This document shows positions 59,863 to 64,000 of a stretch of 64,000 nt of DNA, piece by piece. Origin of the DNA: Pseudomonas_T sp032052615 (GTDB lineage: Bacteria > Pseudomonadota > Gammaproteobacteria > Pseudomonadales > Pseudomonadaceae); the NCBI GenBank assembly GCA_032052615.1, contig DAMBWF010000005.1, positions 186,001-250,000 of the forward strand. The letters are read 5' to 3'. Position 1 is the stretch's first letter. Each line of letters opens with the position of its first letter. Below the pieces are notes generated by a model. The model saw nothing but the letters and a program-made list of their open reading frames with translations. It ran no database searches and was not told the origin of the DNA. Made by a program: the position numbers and the translations under genes.

Positions 59863-60677
59863 ACGAGCGGGACATGACCCTCGACCCGCCCTGGCGCGGG
59901 AATTTCTACGATCCCGCCCTGTTCGATGCCAACGCGGGGGATGCCGACGACGCCGCGACCCTGAACTACTACCTGGAGCACCTGAAAGGAGCCCCCTGCA
60001 AGGTCCTGGACGTGGGCTGCGGAACCGGCCGGTTGAGCATGCCGCTGATCGAGCGCGGTCACCGGGTACATGGGCTCGAACTGTCCGACAGCATGCTGGG
60101 CTACCTGCGGGCCAAGGCCGAGCGCCTGCCCGAGGATAGCCGAGCACGCTTGAGCTGGCGCTGCGGCAACGTGCTCGAACTCGAGCCCGAGGCCAGCTAT
60201 GACGTGCTGGTGGCGATGGACGATTTCGTCACCCATTTCGACCTGGACGAACTGGCGCGCTTCTTTGCCCGGGCCCGCGAATGGCTGATGCCCGGCGGGC
60301 GCCTGCTGGCGGACATGCGCGAGCGCGACCCCGCCCGCCTGGAGGTCGCCGCGAGGCCGCTGCCCAAACCCATGCTCAGCCATGGCCTTTCGGCGGGCAT
60401 CGCCACCGACGCGGGCCCGGTTCATGCGGCGATGATGGGCTGGGAAGAATACGACCCGGACAACCGTTGGCTGGTCAGCCACCAGCTCTTCAGCTTCATC
60501 GGTCCCGACGGCATCGAGCAACGGCGCGAATGGAAGACCATCCGCCAGCGCAACCACAGCAATGCCGAGTTGCTGGAAGCGGCGCGCTCGGCGGGCTTCG
60601 CGCTGGTCGAGAGCATCAGCCGCGAGGGACGAGCACCATCCGAGCAAGGCGGGCTGTTCCAATGGGTGCGCCGATGA
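59859..60677 (+). CDS. Class I SAM-dependent methyltransferase
   Basis: A 272-residue methyltransferase. Motif I is CKVLDVGCGTGRLSMPLIER near 46-65, followed by GHRVHGLELSDSMLGYLRAK and VLVAMDDFVTHFD (motif IV). It overlaps the radical SAM gene (ATGA) and the following glycosyltransferase gene (ATGA). It probably methylates an intermediate of the same pathway. Confidence 0.85.
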   Translation: MNERDMTLDPPWRGNFYDPALFDANAGDADDAATLNYYLEHLKGAPCKVLDVGCGTGRLSMPLIERGHRVHGLELSDSMLGYLRAKAERLPEDSRARLSWRCGNVLELEPEASYDVLVAMDDFVTHFDLDELARFFARAREWLMPGGRLLADMRERDPARLEVAARPLPKPMLSHGLSAGIATDAGPVHAAMMGWEEYDPDNRWLVSHQLFSFIGPDGIEQRREWKTIRQRNHSNAELLEAARSAGFALVESISREGRAPSEQGGLFQWVRR

Positions 60678-61846
60678 CCCGAGGCGACCCGGCTCCACGT
60701 GACCCCGACCTAGGTAGCCCTGGCCGGGGCGGCCCTAACCTGGGTGGCCCCAACCCGGGTGGCCTGGATGTGATCTGGGTAGCGCCGTGTCTGGCCAGCC
60801 TGGGCGGCAGCGAATATGCGGTGGCCGCCTTCGCGCGCCTGCTGGTCGGCTCCGGCCATCGCCTGCGCCTGTTGACTGGACCGACGGTCCATCCGGCGTG
60901 GCGCAACGCGTTGCAGTTGCCGCGCCTGCAAGTGATCGAGCATGAGAACGATGCGCCGCAAGCCCTGTGCGACCGCCTGGAGTCGTTGCTGCGGGAGCGC
61001 CCCGCCGACCTGGTGCAGTTCATGCCCATCGAAGCCCATTGCCTGGCCTGGTTGGAACGCGGCGTGGCGACGCCCGTGATCGGCTGGGAACCCACCGACC
61101 TGAGCCCCCGTTGCTGGTGGCTGCCCGTCGAACTGAAGCAGGCCATCCACCGGCTGGCGGGATTGCTGACCCTCAATCCCGGCGCCTTGCGTCATGCGCG
61201 GGAGGATTATGGTTACCGAGGGCCTGTCCAGCTCCTGCCCAACGCTCTCCTCGGCTCCCCTCGCCTTTGCGAGCCTCGCTTCCCGCCGGACGCCGCCATC
61301 TTCGCCTGTATCGCCCGGCTCTCGGCGGAGAAGGGGCTGGAATTTCTTCTGGCGGCCTTCGCCCTGCTTTCCCGCGAGTGCCGGCGCGCGCGGCTGCACA
61401 TCTGGGGGGACGGCGAAGACGGCCCTCGGCTGCGGCAGCTCGCCTGCATGCTCGGCATCGATGCGCGGGTGCATTGGGAAGGAGCGTTCGACCCCGTCGA
61501 GGACATCGAGAGAATTGCCCTGGGGGCCCAGGTATTCGTCCTGTCTTCGCTGTTCGAAGGTGCGCCGGTGGCCTTGCTGGAACTCGTCGCCCGGGGCCGT
61601 CCGGTAGCCGCCTCCGCCACGACCGGGGCCCGTTGGGTCTGCGGCGATGACTATCCCTGGCTGGCGCCCGTCGGCGATACCCGCGCCCTGGCGGATGCCA
61701 TGCTGGCCCTGCTGGAACCCGAGACCGCGAGCCGGGCCGGCCAGCGCCTTCGCGAACACCACGCGCAACGGTTCGGCGCGCGCCAGTCCCTGGATGCCTT
61801 GCTGGACCTGTATGGGCAGGCGCTGCGGCCGGAGGGCTTACCATGA
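60674..61846 (+). CDS. Glycosyltransferase family 4-like
   Basis: A 390-residue glycosyltransferase of GT-B fold. The N-terminus has a Pro/Gly-rich leader (about 1-30), then VIWVAPCLASLGGSEYAVAA. The donor-binding region includes FACIARLSAEKGLEFLLAAF and VFVLSSLFEGAPVALLELVA, with the glutamates of the EX7E motif. It should transfer a sugar from a nucleotide donor. It is coupled to neighbours by ATGA at both ends. Confidence 0.85.
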   Translation: MTRGDPAPRDPDLGSPGRGGPNLGGPNPGGLDVIWVAPCLASLGGSEYAVAAFARLLVGSGHRLRLLTGPTVHPAWRNALQLPRLQVIEHENDAPQALCDRLESLLRERPADLVQFMPIEAHCLAWLERGVATPVIGWEPTDLSPRCWWLPVELKQAIHRLAGLLTLNPGALRHAREDYGYRGPVQLLPNALLGSPRLCEPRFPPDAAIFACIARLSAEKGLEFLLAAFALLSRECRRARLHIWGDGEDGPRLRQLACMLGIDARVHWEGAFDPVEDIERIALGAQVFVLSSLFEGAPVALLELVARGRPVAASATTGARWVCGDDYPWLAPVGDTRALADAMLALLEPETASRAGQRLREHHAQRFGARQSLDALLDLYGQALRPEGLP

Positions 61847-62565
61847 ACCGCGAGCCCAGGCCCTTGCTGCTTTCGCCCCATTGCGACGACATCGCCTACT
61901 CCCTGGCCGGACAGATCCTTGCCGGCGATCTCCTGGTCAGCGCCGAGACCGGGGCCCCGCCGCACCTGCTCACCCTGTTCTCACAAAGTACCTTCGCCCC
62001 TTACGCGCCGGGTAGCGTCGACAGGAGGCGGATCACGGCCTTGCGCCTGGCGGAGGACGGCGCCTTCTGCCAAGCCCTCGGCCTGACCCATGACTGGCTG
62101 CCCCTGGCGGAAGCGCCCCTGCGGGGCTACCCCGACGTGGACTCGCTGTTCGTCGAGGCGGAACAGGCCTCGCGCGACCCGGTCCTGGAAGAGCTGACCC
62201 GGCGCCTGGCGAGCCAGGCCGAGCGCTCGCCGCCGACCCGGGTGTATGCGCCATTGGGCATCGGTGGCCATGTGGACCACCTAGTGACCCGGCTGGCCGC
62301 GCAGCGGGTATTCGACGGGCACTGCCCCCTCTACTTCTACGAAGACCTGCCCTACGCCGGAGAACTGGCCCCCGGAGAGCGGGAAGGTGCCCTCGCCTCG
62401 TGCGCCCGTGGCCTCCGCCCCTGGCTGACGCCGCTAGGCGACTGGTTGCGGGAAAAGGTGGCGCTGCTGATGGGCTATCGCTCCCAGGTGGCGGAGAAGG
62501 ATATTCAGTCGGTGGTCACTCACGCTTTTCACATAGGAGGTGAACGTGTCTGGAGCGGTAGCTGA
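61843..62565 (+). CDS. PIG-L (LmbE) family deacetylase
   Basis: A 240-residue zinc-dependent deacetylase. The metal motif LLLSPHCDDIAYSLAGQI is at 9-26, with PHCDD in place of the usual PHPDD. The second motif GIGGHVDHLVTRLAAQRVF is near 140. Enzymes of this family remove acetyl groups from N-acetylglucosamine-containing glycosides or related amino sugars. Its place beside two glycosyltransferases fits such a step. Confidence 0.85.
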   Translation: MNREPRPLLLSPHCDDIAYSLAGQILAGDLLVSAETGAPPHLLTLFSQSTFAPYAPGSVDRRRITALRLAEDGAFCQALGLTHDWLPLAEAPLRGYPDVDSLFVEAEQASRDPVLEELTRRLASQAERSPPTRVYAPLGIGGHVDHLVTRLAAQRVFDGHCPLYFYEDLPYAGELAPGEREGALASCARGLRPWLTPLGDWLREKVALLMGYRSQVAEKDIQSVVTHAFHIGGERVWSGS

Positions 62566-63355
62566 TATCTGCGTCCTGACGTTTGCGGTCGATCGACCCG
62601 AGGCCCTGGCCCGTTGCATCGCCAGCGTGGCGGCGCAACGGGGGCCGGTGCGTATTCTCCACCGGGTATTGTCCGAACGGATCGACGCCTTGCGCAGGCA
62701 TCCCAGCCTGGCGCCCTGGGTCGACGCGGTGCAGTGGCGTCCCCTGGCCGGCGAACCCTTCCAGGGTGCCTCTTCGCCTCGCATGGCGAGCCTGCGGCAA
62801 GCGGCGCTGGCCGAGGTCGAAACGCCCTGGGTGGCGTTCCTCGACGATGACAACGCCGTGGAACCGGAACATTTCGTCTCGCTCCTGCGACTGGCCAACG
62901 AGCGGGACCTGGAGGCGGTCCATTCCTGGCGCGCCGTGCTCAACCCGGACGGCACGCCGTTCCTGTTCGGCCATTACCCCTGGCACGACGACCCCGCCAT
63001 CGCGGGATCGCTGTACCGCTGGTGCCTCGAGCATGGCGTGGTCACGCCCGGCAGCCCGGTGATGCGCGACGGCAGGCGGGGCGGCGACGATTTCTCGGGC
63101 CCGGCCACCGTGGATATGAACGAGTGGCTGCTACGCACCGCCTGCCTGCGCCGGGTCGGCTTCGACACCGCCTTCGATCCGAGCGAGATCGATCTGCGCG
63201 TCGGCGAGGACGACAAACTGTTCCGCCGCCTGATCGCCCATGGCGTCTCCTTCGCCTGCAGCGAGCGCCCCACCCTTCGCTATTTCCTCGGAGGCGTTTC
63301 CAACCTCCGGCTGACCAGCGGCCCTACCCAGGCCGCGACGGGAGCATGCTCATGA
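62546..63355 (+). CDS. Glycosyltransferase family 2-type protein
   Basis: A 269-residue GT-A-type glycosyltransferase. The N-terminus VADICVLTFAVDRPEALARC is followed by the acidic metal site TPWVAFLDDDNAVEPEHFV. Later come TVDMNEWLLRTACLRRVGFD and IDLRVGEDDKLFRRL. I place the start at the GTG at 62546, which is spaced correctly from TAGGAGG; the GTG at 62540 overlaps that site. It overlaps the previous gene by 20 bp and the next by 4. Confidence 0.82.
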   Translation: MSGAVADICVLTFAVDRPEALARCIASVAAQRGPVRILHRVLSERIDALRRHPSLAPWVDAVQWRPLAGEPFQGASSPRMASLRQAALAEVETPWVAFLDDDNAVEPEHFVSLLRLANERDLEAVHSWRAVLNPDGTPFLFGHYPWHDDPAIAGSLYRWCLEHGVVTPGSPVMRDGRRGGDDFSGPATVDMNEWLLRTACLRRVGFDTAFDPSEIDLRVGEDDKLFRRLIAHGVSFACSERPTLRYFLGGVSNLRLTSGPTQAATGACS

Positions 63356-64000
63356 CCGCGCTCGCCCTGCATGGCGCCACCCCGGTGCGCACCCGCCCCT
63401 GGCCCTGCTGGCCACAGACCACCGCCCGTACCGAGCAGGCAGCGCTCGAAGTCCTGCGGGGCGGGCGTTGGTCGGTCAGCGGCCTGGAAACCGACGGCAG
63501 CCCGGCGTACGACATCCGTTTCGCCCAAGCTTTCGCCCGTTACAACCAGGCCGCCCATTGCATTCCCACCGCCAACGGCACCAGTGCCCTCATGTGCGCC
63601 ATGCAGGCTCTGGGCATCGGCGAGGGCGACGAAGTAATCGTGCCCGGCCTTACCTGGGTCAGTTGCGCCAACTCGGTGCTGGCGATCAACGCGGTGCCGG
63701 TGATCGTCGACGTCGACCCCTTTTCCCTATGCCTCGACCCCGAGGCCGTGCGCGCCGCCATCGGCCCGCGGACCCGCGCGGTCATGGCGGTGCACCTGTA
63801 CAACGCCATCGCCGACCTCGACCGCCTCTTGGCCGTGTGCCAGGAGGCCGGGATCCACCTGATCGAGGACTGCGCCCAGGCCCATGGGGCCCGCTGGCGG
63901 GGCAAGCGCGTCGGCACCTTGGGGACCGTGGGCACCTTCAGCATGCAGAACGGCAAGGTCTTGACCAGCGGCGAAGGCGGCGCCTGCATCTGCCAGGACG
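63352..64000 (+). CDS. DegT/DnrJ/EryC1 aminotransferase, N-terminal part
   Basis: The first 216 codons of a PLP-dependent sugar aminotransferase; it runs off the right edge. It begins MTALALHGATPVRTRPWPCW and continues with GGRWSVSGLE, IPTANGTSALMCAMQALGIG, IVPGLTWVSCANSVLAINAV, LIEDCAQAHGARWRGKRVG and TFSMQNGKVLTSGEGG, where K (in NGK) should hold PLP. The opening resembles aminotransferases of aminocyclitol and deoxysugar pathways. It overlaps the previous gene in ATGA. Confidence 0.88.
   Translation, partial: MTALALHGATPVRTRPWPCWPQTTARTEQAALEVLRGGRWSVSGLETDGSPAYDIRFAQAFARYNQAAHCIPTANGTSALMCAMQALGIGEGDEVIVPGLTWVSCANSVLAINAVPVIVDVDPFSLCLDPEAVRAAIGPRTRAVMAVHLYNAIADLDRLLAVCQEAGIHLIEDCAQAHGARWRGKRVGTLGTVGTFSMQNGKVLTSGEGGACICQD

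Overview
The window looks like a Pseudomonas chromosome: high-GC core genes, Pseudomonas-type families (an OprD porin, PtrA/DUF2790 proteins, TcyJLN and QmcA/NfeD relatives). It is interrupted by one long accessory element. Core DNA lies at about 1-4686 (cystine/amino-acid ABC transporter operon, then qmcA-nfeD) and about 56577-64000 (a heptose kinase/nucleotidyltransferase pair, divergent from a radical SAM/methyltransferase/glycosyltransferase/PIG-L deacetylase/aminotransferase operon).

Between these flanks I read a single Tn7-like transposon of about 51.9 kb (4687-56576). It starts TGTG and ends CACA. The two ends align over 25 bp with 18 matches, sharing CCTG and AAAAGAGAC. The element is bordered on both sides by the same 5 bp, CAGAG, as expected for a target-site duplication. 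The transposition genes tniA/tnsB, tniB/tnsC and tniQ sit just inside the left end and are AT-rich. No tnsA is present, so transposition should be replicative. A divergent pair resembling TnpT/TnpS of Tn4651-type transposons, with a dyad site between them, could resolve the cointegrates.

The left half of the cargo (8.8-25.9 kb) is a defence and conflict area. It holds two copies of a BPSL0761/DUF6088 gene set, an SF2 helicase with a winged-helix partner and an Xre regulator, and an unusual operon of SIS-HAD, phosphoribosyltransferase, ORC/Cdc6-like ATPase, an unknown protein and a PfkB kinase. A NADAR gene converges on this operon. An orphan ParS-type antitoxin and an Xre/AbrB pair follow.

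The right half (25.9-54.2 kb) is a copper island. It carries copSR, PtrA-like periplasmic proteins, two cupredoxins, a DUF2933 protein with a Cu P1B-type ATPase, copZ with a CueR-type promoter, a bufferin (MNIO RiPP) operon, copA-copI-copB-cytochrome c-copG, an OprD porin, a CusCBA efflux system, an AraC regulator and a sterol desaturase-like protein. A Gabija-like pair (gajAB) is inserted between the ATPase gene and copZ. A 15-bp motif, T(T/G)AC-N5-(T/A)GTA(A/G)(T/C), occurs before seven copper transcription units and probably marks the CopR regulon.

Near the right end there is a truncated tyrosine-recombinase-like gene, a 200-bp array of seven alternating 22-bp repeats and an intact recombinase-like gene. 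Then come the repeated transposase-binding sites and the right terminus.
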